Shown here one piece after another: positions 1 through 6,220 of a stretch of DNA of 24,540 nt. Position numbers and translations under genes: made by a program. The notes under the pieces are model-generated. The model saw nothing but the letters and a program-made list of their open reading frames with translations, searched no databases and had not been told where the DNA came from. Location of the stretch: positions 1 to 24,540 of the forward strand of contig CAZBNJ010000024.1 in NCBI GenBank assembly GCA_964493515.1, in the 5' to 3' direction. Position 1 is the first letter of the stretch. The number at the start of each line of letters is the position of its first letter. This DNA comes from CANRIN01 sp964493515. GTDB lineage: Bacteria; Bacillota; Clostridia; Oscillospirales; JAAYOS01.

Positions 1-31
1 AAAAAGGGGAGAGGGCGTTTGCCCTCTCCCC
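1..31 (-). terminator. Intrinsic terminator after rplL
   Basis: Read on the minus strand, two perfect 11-bp GC-rich arms (plus-strand 6-16 and 21-31) with a 4-nt loop are followed by five T residues (1-5). It lies 30 bp after the rplL stop, so most transcripts of the rplJ-rplL unit should end here. Whether rpoB follows, as in most bacteria, is outside the window; if so, this would be a partial terminator. Confidence 0.9.
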
Positions 32-60
32 AAAACTTTCGATTGATGTAAGAAACCGAA

Positions 61-447
61 TTACTTCAGCTCGACCTTCGCGCCGGCCTCTTCCAGCTTC
101 TTCTTCATCTCCTCGGCGTCGTCCTTGCCGACACCCTCCTTGATAGCCTTCGGAGCGTTGTCGACGAGGTCCTTCGCCTCCTTCAGGCCAAGGCCGGTGA
201 TCTCGCGGACAACCTTGATGACACCGATCTTGTTGCCGCCGACATCGGCGAGGATGACGTTGAAGTCGCTCTTCTCCTCGGCAGCAGCGCCGCCCGCAGC
301 AGCACCGCCCGCAGCCGGAGCAGCAACAGCCGCAGCAGCGGCCGAAACGCCGAATGCCTCCTCAAGCTCGTGGACCATGTCCGACAGCTCAAGAACGCTC
401 AGACCCTTGATCTCTTCAATGATAGCAGTTACCTTTTCGCTGGCCAT
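61..447 (-). CDS. rplL: 50S ribosomal protein L7/L12
   Basis: 128 residues, the usual family length. The N-terminal dimerisation domain (about 1-33) is followed by an Ala/Gly-rich hinge (about 35-57) and the C-terminal factor-binding domain (about 58-128), with recognisable motifs such as KIGVIKVVREITGLGLKEAK and VDNAPKAIKEGV. L7/L12 dimers bind the C-terminal helix of L10 and form the ribosomal stalk that recruits EF-Tu, EF-G, IF2 and release factors. The start at 447 has a GGAGG-type site upstream. It follows rplJ by about 40 bp in the same transcript and ends just before a strong terminator. Confidence 0.98.
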   Translation of the reverse strand: MASEKVTAIIEEIKGLSVLELSDMVHELEEAFGVSAAAAAVAAPAAGGAAAGGAAAEEKSDFNVILADVGGNKIGVIKVVREITGLGLKEAKDLVDNAPKAIKEGVGKDDAEEMKKKLEEAGAKVELK

Positions 448-487
448 AATGAATTGCCTCCTTAATTTAGGTTGAATTTAACTTCGA

Positions 488-1159
488 TTACTCTTCGGGA
501 GCAGCCTCGGGAGCCGCTTCCTCTGCCGCCGGAGCTTCTTCCGCTGCCGGAGCGGGTTCTTCCGCCGGAGCCTCTGCCGGGGCCGCCTCTGCTGCCGGAG
601 CTTCCTCCGTCGCCGGAGCGGTCTCCGCAGCCGGGGCCTCCTCTGCCGCAGCCGCGACCGGAGTGCCGCCCTTCTCCGCTATCTGCTTGATAACGAAAGC
701 CAGGCTGGAGATAGGCGCGAGCATGGTGCCGAGCACCTGGGCGATGAGCGCATCCTTCGACGGGATGGCCGCGATCGCCTTCAGCTCGTCAACAGTCATG
801 ACGCGGCCTTCGACGAAGCCACCCTTGATGATGAACTTGTCGTCGCCGAGCTTGCTGCTGAACTGATCCGCGATGCGCGCCGGCGCGATCGAATCCTCGC
901 TCATAGCGATCGAGGTAGTGCCGTTGAGCAGGGGATCCAGCTCGCCAAGCCCGCAGTCGTCAAAGACGAGACGGAGCATGGTGTTCTTGACAACTTCGTA
1001 GTGAACACCGTTCTTGCGCATTTCGCTGCGCAGCGCGGTATCCTCCGCGACGGTGATGCCCTTGTAGTCGATAAGAACACCGCTGTTAGCGCCCTTCAGC
1101 TTTTCGCCGAGTGCCGCAACCAACGCCTTCTTTTCTTCAAGAACCTTTGCGTTTGCCAC
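488..1159 (-). CDS. rplJ: 50S ribosomal protein L10 with long Ala/Pro/Glu-rich tail
   Basis: L10 anchors L7/L12 dimers to the ribosome. The GTG start at 1159 is chosen because GGAGGTG lies 6 bp upstream and the product then begins VANAKVLEEKK, matching L10 N-termini; the upstream in-frame extension would run into the leader terminator. The product is 223 residues, against about 165-175 for typical L10. The core ends near residue 165 with the L12-binding helix (LAFVIKQIAEKGG). The remaining 55 or so residues are almost only Ala, Pro, Glu and Thr in EEAPAAE-like repeats. The tail is uninterrupted and in frame, so it is probably real, but its role is unknown. Confidence 0.96.
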   Translation of the reverse strand: MANAKVLEEKKALVAALGEKLKGANSGVLIDYKGITVAEDTALRSEMRKNGVHYEVVKNTMLRLVFDDCGLGELDPLLNGTTSIAMSEDSIAPARIADQFSSKLGDDKFIIKGGFVEGRVMTVDELKAIAAIPSKDALIAQVLGTMLAPISSLAFVIKQIAEKGGTPVAAAAEEAPAAETAPATEEAPAAEAAPAEAPAEEPAPAAEEAPAAEEAAPEAAPEE

Positions 1160-1191
1160 TGATTTCACCTCCGTAACTGAAATACGGGACG

Positions 1192-1313
1192 AAAAACGCC
1201 CCCGTGTTCTCACACAGGGGCGCACAAATGCTTTTTTACACTTGAGACGCTTCCTCGGCGGGACGGCTCGAACCGTTTACGACCTTGCGGTCTCCTGCTG
1301 TCTGCGGAACACG
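1192..1313 (-). promoter_or_regulatory. L10 leader with intrinsic attenuator
   Basis: The roughly 150-nt 5' UTR of rplJ carries the features of the Firmicute L10 leader: on the minus strand a GCAGACAGCAGG segment near the 5' end and a CCGCCGAGGA segment further on. These are followed by a terminator hairpin with 11-bp arms (plus-strand 1212-1222 and 1197-1207), a 4-nt loop and five T residues at 1192-1196, all ahead of the rplJ ribosome binding site. In known members, the L10-L12 complex binds the leader and promotes termination. The class is assigned from motifs and position only. Confidence 0.85.
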
Positions 1314-1319
1314 TTAGAT

Positions 1320-1348
1320 ATTGTACAGTAAAAGTTTGGCTTTGTCAA
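1320..1348 (-). promoter_or_regulatory. Consensus sigma-A promoter for rplJ-rplL
   Basis: On the minus strand, TTGACA (1343-1348) and TACAAT (1320-1325) are separated by exactly 17 bp. The start of transcription would be near 1313, giving a leader of about 150 nt. The -35 box overlaps a small GGCTT/AAGCC inverted repeat just after the rplA stop. No strong terminator separates rplA from this promoter, so some read-through from the rplA unit is likely. Confidence 0.9.
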
Positions 1349-1365
1349 GCCTTTTTACCGTATTT

Positions 1366-2058
1366 TTAGATCATCCTTGCGGAGTTGATCTTCACGCCGG
1401 GGCCCATCGTCGAAGCGACGACGCAGCTGCGGACATACTGTCCCTTGGCGGCGGCGGGCTTCGCGCGGATGATGGCGTCCATCAGGGCGTTGAAGTTATC
1501 GGTCAGCTTCTCCTTGCCGAAGGAAGCCTTGCCGATGGGGCAGTGGATGATGTTGGTCTTGTCGAGACGGTACTCGATACGGCCGGCCTTAGCCTCGGTA
1601 ACGGCCTTGGCGATGTCGTTGGTGACCGTGCCGGCACGCGGGTTCGGCATGAGACCCTTAGGTCCGAGCACACGGCCGAGACGACCGACCAGACCCATCA
1701 TGTTCGGGGCGGCGATAACGACGTCGAACTCGAAGAAGTTCTCCTTCTGGATGCGATCGACGAGATCCTCCGCGCCGACGACCTCTGCGCCTGCTGCGGT
1801 GGCGGCGTCAGCCAGTTCGTCCTTTGCGAAGACCGCGACACGAACCGACTTGCCGGTGCCGTGGGGAAGGATTATCGAACCGCGGACCTGCTGGTCGGCG
1901 TGACGGCTGTCCACGCCCAGACGGACGTGCAGCTCGACGGTCTCGTCGAACTTGGCCTTGGCGGTCTGGGTCACGATATCGAGCGCCTCTTCCGGCTCAT
2001 ACAGAGCCGAACGATCAATCAGCTTAGTGCTGTCAACATACTTCTTACCTTTAGCCAC
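1366..2058 (-). CDS. rplA: 50S ribosomal protein L1
   Basis: 230 residues, typical of bacterial L1, which binds helix 76-78 of 23S rRNA to form the L1 stalk and represses its own operon by binding mRNA. Family hallmarks include GTGKSVRVAVFAK, MGLVGRLGRVLGPKGLMPNP and GTVTNDIAKAV. The GTG start at 2058 is supported by AAGGAGG 11 bp upstream and by the product start VAKGKKYVDST; the longer in-frame reading begins inside the intergenic stem-loop. It follows rplK in the same transcript, separated by a stem-loop that resembles an L1 binding site. Confidence 0.98.
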   Translation of the reverse strand: MAKGKKYVDSTKLIDRSALYEPEEALDIVTQTAKAKFDETVELHVRLGVDSRHADQQVRGSIILPHGTGKSVRVAVFAKDELADAATAAGAEVVGAEDLVDRIQKENFFEFDVVIAAPNMMGLVGRLGRVLGPKGLMPNPRAGTVTNDIAKAVTEAKAGRIEYRLDKTNIIHCPIGKASFGKEKLTDNFNALMDAIIRAKPAAAKGQYVRSCVVASTMGPGVKINSARMI

Positions 2059-2076
2059 AATAAATATCCTCCTTGT

Positions 2077-2110
2077 AGTGGTTCGGTCGGGGCCTTTGAC
2101 CCCTCCCACT
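2077..2110 (-). promoter_or_regulatory. L1-binding-like stem-loop before rplA
   Basis: On the minus strand the segment folds as an outer AGTGG/CCACT stem (2106-2110 with 2077-2081), an asymmetric internal loop (GA on one side, GACCGAA on the other) and an inner GGGG/CCCC stem with a 7-nt loop. The GTGGGAGG side strand and asymmetric loop resemble the L1 recognition element of 23S rRNA and of L1-regulated mRNAs. The location directly before rplA fits translational repression by L1. Function is inferred. Confidence 0.65.
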
Positions 2111-2142
2111 TATGCGAGGCAGATCCTCGCGCAGCTGACGTA

Positions 2143-2568
2143 TCAGTCGCCGACGATGATGCCCATGCTGCGGGCGGTACCCGCGATCATGCTCATAGCC
2201 GCTTCTATCGAGCCGGCGTTGAGGTCGGGCATCTTGGTCTCCGCTATCTTGCGGACGTCCTCCTTGGAGATGGTAGCGACCTTCTCCTTGTTCGGAACGC
2301 CGGAAGCCTTCTCGATCTTGCACGCCTTCTTGATAAGAACGGGTGCGGGCGGAGTCTTGGTGATGAAGGTGAACGAGTGGTCGGCATACACGGTGATTAT
2401 GACCGGGATTATCATGCCTGCGTCGTTCTTGGTGCGCTCGTTGAAATCCTTGGTAAACGAGACGATGTTGACGCCGTGCTGGCCGAGAGCCGGTCCGACC
2501 GGGGGCGCGGGAGTCGCCTTGCCTGCGGGGATCTGGAGCTTTATCATGCCAATTACTTTCTGAGCCAT
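2143..2568 (-). CDS. rplK: 50S ribosomal protein L11
   Basis: 141 residues, the standard length. The N-terminal domain (1-70) shows the conserved PPVGPALGQHGVNIVSFTKDFNERT stretch with its proline-rich switch that contacts the GTPase centre, and the C-terminal domain (about 72-141) binds 23S rRNA, ending in IAGTARSMGI. L11 with the L10/L12 stalk controls factor GTPase activity and the stringent response. ATG at 2568 is preceded by AAGGAGG. It is the fourth gene of the rpmG-secE-nusG-rplK-rplA unit, after a 64-bp spacer that holds a second L1-like stem-loop. Confidence 0.98.
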   Translation of the reverse strand: MAQKVIGMIKLQIPAGKATPAPPVGPALGQHGVNIVSFTKDFNERTKNDAGMIIPVIITVYADHSFTFITKTPPAPVLIKKACKIEKASGVPNKEKVATISKEDVRKIAETKMPDLNAGSIEAAMSMIAGTARSMGIIVGD

Positions 2569-2593
2569 TTATAATGTCCTCCTTGAGAAAAAT

Positions 2594-2624
2594 GTGGTCA
2601 TGCGGAGACTTTGTCTCCTCCCAC
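2594..2624 (-). promoter_or_regulatory. L1-binding-like stem-loop before rplK
   Basis: On the minus strand an outer GTGG/CCAC stem encloses an asymmetric internal loop (GA opposite GCATGA) and an inner 6-bp GGAGAC/GTCTCC stem closed by AAA. The GTGGGAG and ATGA strands on opposite sides of the asymmetric loop match the known shape of L1 recognition in rRNA and in L11-operon mRNA. It lies between the nusG stop and the rplK ribosome binding site. Function is inferred. Confidence 0.7.
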
Positions 2625-2632
2625 TAAGGGAA

Positions 2633-3154
2633 CTAACTGAGCGGTTCGACCTGGTCAAGCTCAAGCTCGACCGGCGTGTCACGGCCAAACATACTGACCA
2701 CGACGCGAACCTTGTTCTGTTCGGACGAGACTTCTTCGACGTTGCCGATGAAGCCGTCGAGCGGGCCGTCGGTTATCCGCACGCTGTCGCCGACGTGATA
2801 GTCCACCGTCAGCTCACGCTTGTCCACGCCGAGGGATGCGATCTCCTCGTCGCTCAGCGGTACCGGACGTCCTCCCGGACCGACAAATCCGGTCACTCCG
2901 CGCACGTTGCGCACGACGTGCCAGCTGTCGTCGTTCATTATCATCTTCACCAGCACATAGCCGGGGAAGAGGTTGTGCTCCTTCTCGACCGTCTTGGAGT
3001 TTTTGACCTCCTGCACTGTTTCGGTGGGGATCGAAACCTCGTAGATATAGTCGTGGAGCTTGCGGTTTTCAACGGTTGTAAGTATCGTCGCCGCCACCTT
3101 GGACTCGTAGCCCGAGTAGGTGTGAACGACGTACCACCTTGCCTCTTCAGCCAT
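2633..3154 (-). CDS. nusG: Transcription termination/antitermination factor NusG
   Basis: 173 residues, typical of NusG. The NGN domain (about 1-115) includes WYVVHTYSGYE at the start and LFPGYVLVKM in the middle, which contact the RNA polymerase clamp. The C-terminal KOW domain (about 120-173) has GDSVRITDGPLDGFIGNVEEV. NusG affects pausing, Rho action and coupling of transcription to translation. ATG at 3154 has AAGGAG 7 bp upstream, and that site overlaps the secE stop region, so translation is probably coupled. The order secE-nusG-rplK-rplA is one of the most conserved in bacteria. Confidence 0.98.
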   Translation of the reverse strand: MAEEARWYVVHTYSGYESKVAATILTTVENRKLHDYIYEVSIPTETVQEVKNSKTVEKEHNLFPGYVLVKMIMNDDSWHVVRNVRGVTGFVGPGGRPVPLSDEEIASLGVDKRELTVDYHVGDSVRITDGPLDGFIGNVEEVSSEQNKVRVVVSMFGRDTPVELELDQVEPLS

Positions 3155-3165
3155 TGTCTAACTCC

Positions 3166-3417
3166 TTATGCTGCCGCCGCGCCGGGATTAACCAGGCGGA
3201 TGAGCAGGGACACGCCCTCGCTTGCGGCAAGGCTGAACAGCGCGATCACAGCACCGACGATAATGACCGTGACGATAACGACAGCGGTGTTATTGACGGT
3301 CTGCTTTGCGGTGGGCCAAACGACCTTTTTGAGTTCGCTGCGAAGCTCGCGGAACCACTTGGCGATCGAACGACCCATGCGAACAAAGATGTTCGGCTTC
3401 TTTTCCTTCTCTGCCAT
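3166..3417 (-). CDS. secE: Preprotein translocase subunit SecE
   Basis: 83 residues from the ATG at 3417, which has a GAGG site upstream; a longer in-frame reading would overlap rpmG and is not needed. A charged amphipathic segment containing WFRELRSELKKVVWPT (the SecE signature, about residues 20-36) precedes one transmembrane helix (about 43-68, rich in V and I). SecE clamps SecY in the SecYEG channel. The single-helix form is typical of Firmicutes. It starts 5 bp after the rpmG stop. Confidence 0.97.
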   Translation of the reverse strand: MAEKEKKPNIFVRMGRSIAKWFRELRSELKKVVWPTAKQTVNNTAVVIVTVIIVGAVIALFSLAASEGVSLLIRLVNPGAAAA

Positions 3418-3421
3418 GCGG

Positions 3422-3586
3422 TTACCTCGTTTCCCTGTGAACTGTGTGCTTGCGGCAGAAGCGGCAGTACTTTTTGATCTCGACACGGTCGGGATCGTTC
3501 TTCTTGTTCTTCATTGTGTCGTAATTGCGCTGCTTGCACTCTTCACAAGCGAGCGTGATTTTGACTCGCGAACTGACTGTAGCCAT
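3422..3586 (-). CDS. rpmG: 50S ribosomal protein L33, zinc-binding type
   Basis: 54 residues beginning MATVSSRVKITLACEECK; the ATG at 3586 has AAGGAGG about 9 bp upstream, while the longer in-frame reading goes back into the leader hairpins. Two CxxC pairs (Cys14/Cys17 and Cys41/Cys44) are intact, making this the C+ (zinc-ribbon) form rather than a zinc-independent paralogue. C+ forms are often replaced by C- forms under zinc limitation, but no such copy is visible here. It is the first gene of the secE-nusG-rplKA transcript. Confidence 0.97.
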   Translation of the reverse strand: MATVSSRVKITLACEECKQRNYDTMKNKKNDPDRVEIKKYCRFCRKHTVHRETR

Positions 3587-3647
3587 ATTTAGCGGCACCT
3601 CCTTGATAAAAATTGCCTCCCTTTGCCGGTGAATCGGTGCTTTTTCC

Positions 3648-3682
3648 TGTGCGAAAAACCTGTTGCCGCATTTTTTCGCACA
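3648..3682 (-). repeat. Perfect 11-bp inverted repeat in the rpmG leader
   Basis: The arms TGTGCGAAAAA (3648-3658) and TTTTTCGCACA (3672-3682) are perfectly complementary with a 13-nt loop. It sits in the 5' UTR of rpmG between the promoter and the ribosome binding site. No T-run follows on the minus strand, so it is not a standard terminator; it may stabilise the mRNA or bind a regulator. Confidence 0.6.
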
Positions 3683-3683
3683 C

Positions 3684-3734
3684 AAAAAAAGAACCCCTCA
3701 TGGAAAGGTACACTAATCATACCACATGAGGGGT
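3684..3734 (-). terminator. Terminator of the VOC gene, overlapping the rpmG promoter
   Basis: On the minus strand, a 10-bp perfect stem (ACCCCTCATG at 3725-3734 pairing with 3693-3702) is followed by a run of seven T residues (3684-3690). It lies about 56 bp after the VOC-gene stop. The hairpin loop contains the -10 box of the rpmG promoter. Confidence 0.8.
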
Positions 3735-3745
3735 CCTTTTGTCAA
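3716..3745 (-). promoter_or_regulatory. Sigma-A promoter for rpmG-secE-nusG-rplK-rplA
   Basis: On the minus strand TTGACA (3740-3745) and TATGAT (3716-3721) are 18 bp apart. The predicted start near 3709 gives a leader of about 120 nt. The spacer is one arm of the preceding terminator, so transcripts begun here contain only the second arm and cannot form that hairpin. Confidence 0.85.
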
Positions 3746-3790
3746 CACAGAATTTCCTGAAAAACGGGAAAATCTGCACAAAATCGATGT

Positions 3791-4228
3791 TCATTCGGCG
3801 TATGCGCCGGTTATTTCTATCGTATTCCCGTCGGGGTCTTTCAGCATAAAGTACCAGTAAGGCGCCGCCTGCTTGATAAAGCGTATCTCGGTTAGACCCG
3901 AGCCGATGCCGAGCAATCGTATGCGCTCGTACTCCGCGCGCAGATCGTCCGTGCAGAGGTTTATCACCACTTTTCCGCAGTTTTCGGAGGCAAGGATTCG
4001 GTGATAGTCGTCGTACAGCGGATCGTATTCGCCGCGAGTCTCGACCATGTCGGGGTGTTCTTCGTCGAAGTGTCCGTTCATTACCGACATCACGAGCCCG
4101 TCGAGAGAGAATGTGGCAAATCTGGTCGCATTTTGATGTGCGACATTGCGCTCAAACAGCTTTTTGTAGAAATCGAGACACTTTTCAAAGTCGTCGGTAA
4201 TTATGTAGATGCTTCCGCTTGTTATCAT
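3791..4228 (-). CDS. VOC (glyoxalase/bleomycin-resistance fold) family protein
   Basis: 145 residues. The start (SIYIITDDFEKCLDFYKKLF) and end (YWYFMLKDPDGNTIEITGAY) carry the paired beta-alpha-beta signatures of the vicinal-oxygen-chelate fold: an entry strand with the FYKKLF helix, and the DPDGNxIE strand. VOC members include glyoxalase I, dioxygenases and drug-binding proteins; the substrate cannot be told from sequence and I do not assign glyoxalase activity. ATG at 4228 has AAGGAG 8 bp upstream. No promoter is evident in the short gap after the preceding terminator, so it may depend on read-through. Confidence 0.85.
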   Translation of the reverse strand: MITSGSIYIITDDFEKCLDFYKKLFERNVAHQNATRFATFSLDGLVMSVMNGHFDEEHPDMVETRGEYDPLYDDYHRILASENCGKVVINLCTDDLRAEYERIRLLGIGSGLTEIRFIKQAAPYWYFMLKDPDGNTIEITGAYAE

Positions 4229-4250
4229 GCCAGTTCTCCTTTCGGTGGAG

Positions 4251-4284
4251 CAAAAAATGGCTGGCGGATTGCTCCGCCAACCAT
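4251..4284 (-). terminator. Intrinsic terminator after the S9 peptidase pair
   Basis: On the minus strand, 12-nt arms (4273-4284 and 4257-4268) pair with one G-U wobble around a 4-nt loop, followed by six T residues. It lies 13 bp after the peptidase stop and directly before the VOC-gene ribosome binding site. Confidence 0.88.
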
Positions 4285-4297
4285 TTCGCGCAGCCCT

Positions 4298-6220
4298 TTA
4301 TTTCAGATACGTTTCAAACCAGTCGCCCATCTCCTTGAGGCGGGATATGCGGTTTTCCGGCTTGCCCGAGCGGCTCAGCTCGTGGTTCTCGTCTTTGAAC
4401 AGGCATATCTTTGCGTCGACACCGTTCTGCTTGAGCGCGTTGTACATCTGGATTCCCTCGCTCATCCAGCAGCGGAAGTCGTGGTCAGAGTGGATGAACA
4501 CGGTCGGCGTCTTGGCGTTGTTCGCGTACTTCAGCGGCGAGTGATCCCAGAACACGTCGCTGCCCGCCCACGGGTCGGTCTCCATCTGGGTCAGGTTGTG
4601 ATAGTGACCGATGTCGGTGGTCAGACACTTGGTGAAGTAGTTGGATATCGAGCGCTGGCTCGCCGCCGCCTTGAAGCGGTCGGTGTGGCCGATGACCCAG
4701 TTGGTCATAAAGCCGCCGTAGCTCCCGCCGAGCACGCCCATGCGGTTCTCATCAAGCTCCGGCTCGCGCTTTATCACCTCGTCGGTGAACTCCATGATGT
4801 CGTTGTAGTCGATGCCGCCGAGCTTGCCGGTTATGTCCGCAAAGTCGCTGCCGCGTCCGTTCGAGCCGCGCGGATTGCAGAAGAATACATAGTAGCCCAT
4901 CGCGGCGTACGCCTGCATCTCGTGGAAGTAAGCGGAGGTGTAGACCGCCTTCGGCCCGCCGTGTATCTCGAGCAGTCCGGGATACTTTTTGCCCTTCTCA
5001 AAGCCGATCGGGCGCATTATCCAGCCCTCTATCTCAATGCCGTCCGAGTTGGTAAAGACAAAGCGGTCGGCGTGCGCTATCTCGTGGCTTTCGACATAGC
5101 TGTCGTTTATCGAGCTGCGGCGCACGGCGACTCCGTTTTCGACGGTGTACAGCTCCTGCATACCGTCCGGGCTGTCGCCGGTGAAGGCTATCTTTCCGTC
5201 GCGTACGTCAAAGCTCTGCACCGAGCAGGGCGCGTCGAAGCTCTTGACAACGTGTCCGTCGCGGTCGATGGCAACTATCCTGCCGGTGCTCCAGTTGTCG
5301 TAGGACGCGTAGAGCAGACCGTCCGAGCCGCGCAGCATGCCCATCAGCGCGAGGTCGTTCTCCTCGCCGATGCGCTCATAGCGGTTCTCGCTGATGATAT
5401 AGCGGTACATGAGCGAGTTGGAGTGGCTGTCCTTGCAGGGGTTGGACATGAAGAATATAGTGTTGTCGTCAAAGAAGTTCGCGCGGTCGACGCACATCGA
5501 ATCGGGGTTTATCAGCTCGGTCGTCTTGTCGCCCGCGATGTCGTAGATAAACAGGCCGCCGCGGCGACGCTTTGCGCCGATAAGCTCGCTTCCGCTGAAC
5601 ACGATCTTGCTGCGGTCGGGGCTGAGGTTCGCGTCTCCGCACTCGAACATGGGAGTGGTTATGCGCTTGAAGCTGCCTTCCTTGCGGCTGTACAGCCCGA
5701 GCGCCGGACGCTTCTTGTTCGAGAAGCCCTGACCGTTCAGCCAGAAGGGTATCTCGTCGAACACCTGATATCCCTTGCGCTTCGGACGCTCCTCCTCCGG
5801 AAGCGCGTTCTGCGTTGCGCGGACAAGGTAGAGATTATCGGTTATCTGAGTGACGGCACCGGCCGCAGCCGGTATCTCGAAGTACAGCTCCGCCTCGCCG
5901 CCGTCGGGGAAGATGCGGTAGAACTGCGTCTTTACGTCCTCCGGCTTCGCATCCTTTTTCGGAGGCGTGCGGCGGGAGGTGAAGATCACCGCGCCGGTAT
6001 CCCGCTCGAAGAACGCTCCGCGGTCGCTGCCCGAGTTGGTCAGAAGCCGTACCGACTGCTTTTCGCCGTCGTACAGCCAAAGTTTGGACTTGTAGCCGTT
6101 GGAGTCCTTGTCGCAGCGGCTCTCGGCGAACACGACGAACCGTCCGTCCGGCGATATCTTCGCGCCGGAGAGGGTGGAGAACTCGTATATGTCCTCATAC
6201 TGAACCAGTTTCTTTTCCAT
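4298..6220 (-). CDS. S9 family (prolyl oligopeptidase type) peptidase, copy 2
   Basis: 640 residues from ATG 6220, which overlaps the upstream stop by one base (TAATG) after GGAGGAG. The N-terminal 380 or so residues show repeated TolB/WD40-like propeller strands (for example SPDGRFVVFAES, LSPDRSKIVFSG). The C-terminal alpha/beta hydrolase has the nucleophile elbow GGSYGG (Ser500), Asp581 in HSDHDFRC and His613 in ENHEL: a complete triad. No signal peptide is seen, so it is probably a cytoplasmic acylaminoacyl- or oligopeptidase acting on short peptides. It is a tandem paralogue of the next gene and probably cotranslated with it. Exact specificity is unknown. Confidence 0.93.
   Translation of the reverse strand: MEKKLVQYEDIYEFSTLSGAKISPDGRFVVFAESRCDKDSNGYKSKLWLYDGEKQSVRLLTNSGSDRGAFFERDTGAVIFTSRRTPPKKDAKPEDVKTQFYRIFPDGGEAELYFEIPAAAGAVTQITDNLYLVRATQNALPEEERPKRKGYQVFDEIPFWLNGQGFSNKKRPALGLYSRKEGSFKRITTPMFECGDANLSPDRSKIVFSGSELIGAKRRRGGLFIYDIAGDKTTELINPDSMCVDRANFFDDNTIFFMSNPCKDSHSNSLMYRYIISENRYERIGEENDLALMGMLRGSDGLLYASYDNWSTGRIVAIDRDGHVVKSFDAPCSVQSFDVRDGKIAFTGDSPDGMQELYTVENGVAVRRSSINDSYVESHEIAHADRFVFTNSDGIEIEGWIMRPIGFEKGKKYPGLLEIHGGPKAVYTSAYFHEMQAYAAMGYYVFFCNPRGSNGRGSDFADITGKLGGIDYNDIMEFTDEVIKREPELDENRMGVLGGSYGGFMTNWVIGHTDRFKAAASQRSISNYFTKCLTTDIGHYHNLTQMETDPWAGSDVFWDHSPLKYANNAKTPTVFIHSDHDFRCWMSEGIQMYNALKQNGVDAKICLFKDENHELSRSGKPENRISRLKEMGDWFETYLK

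Noticed and set aside
1321..2574. Plus-strand open frame of about 417 codons across rplA and rplK
   Set aside because: It is antisense to two ribosomal protein genes with full motif support and has no start signals.
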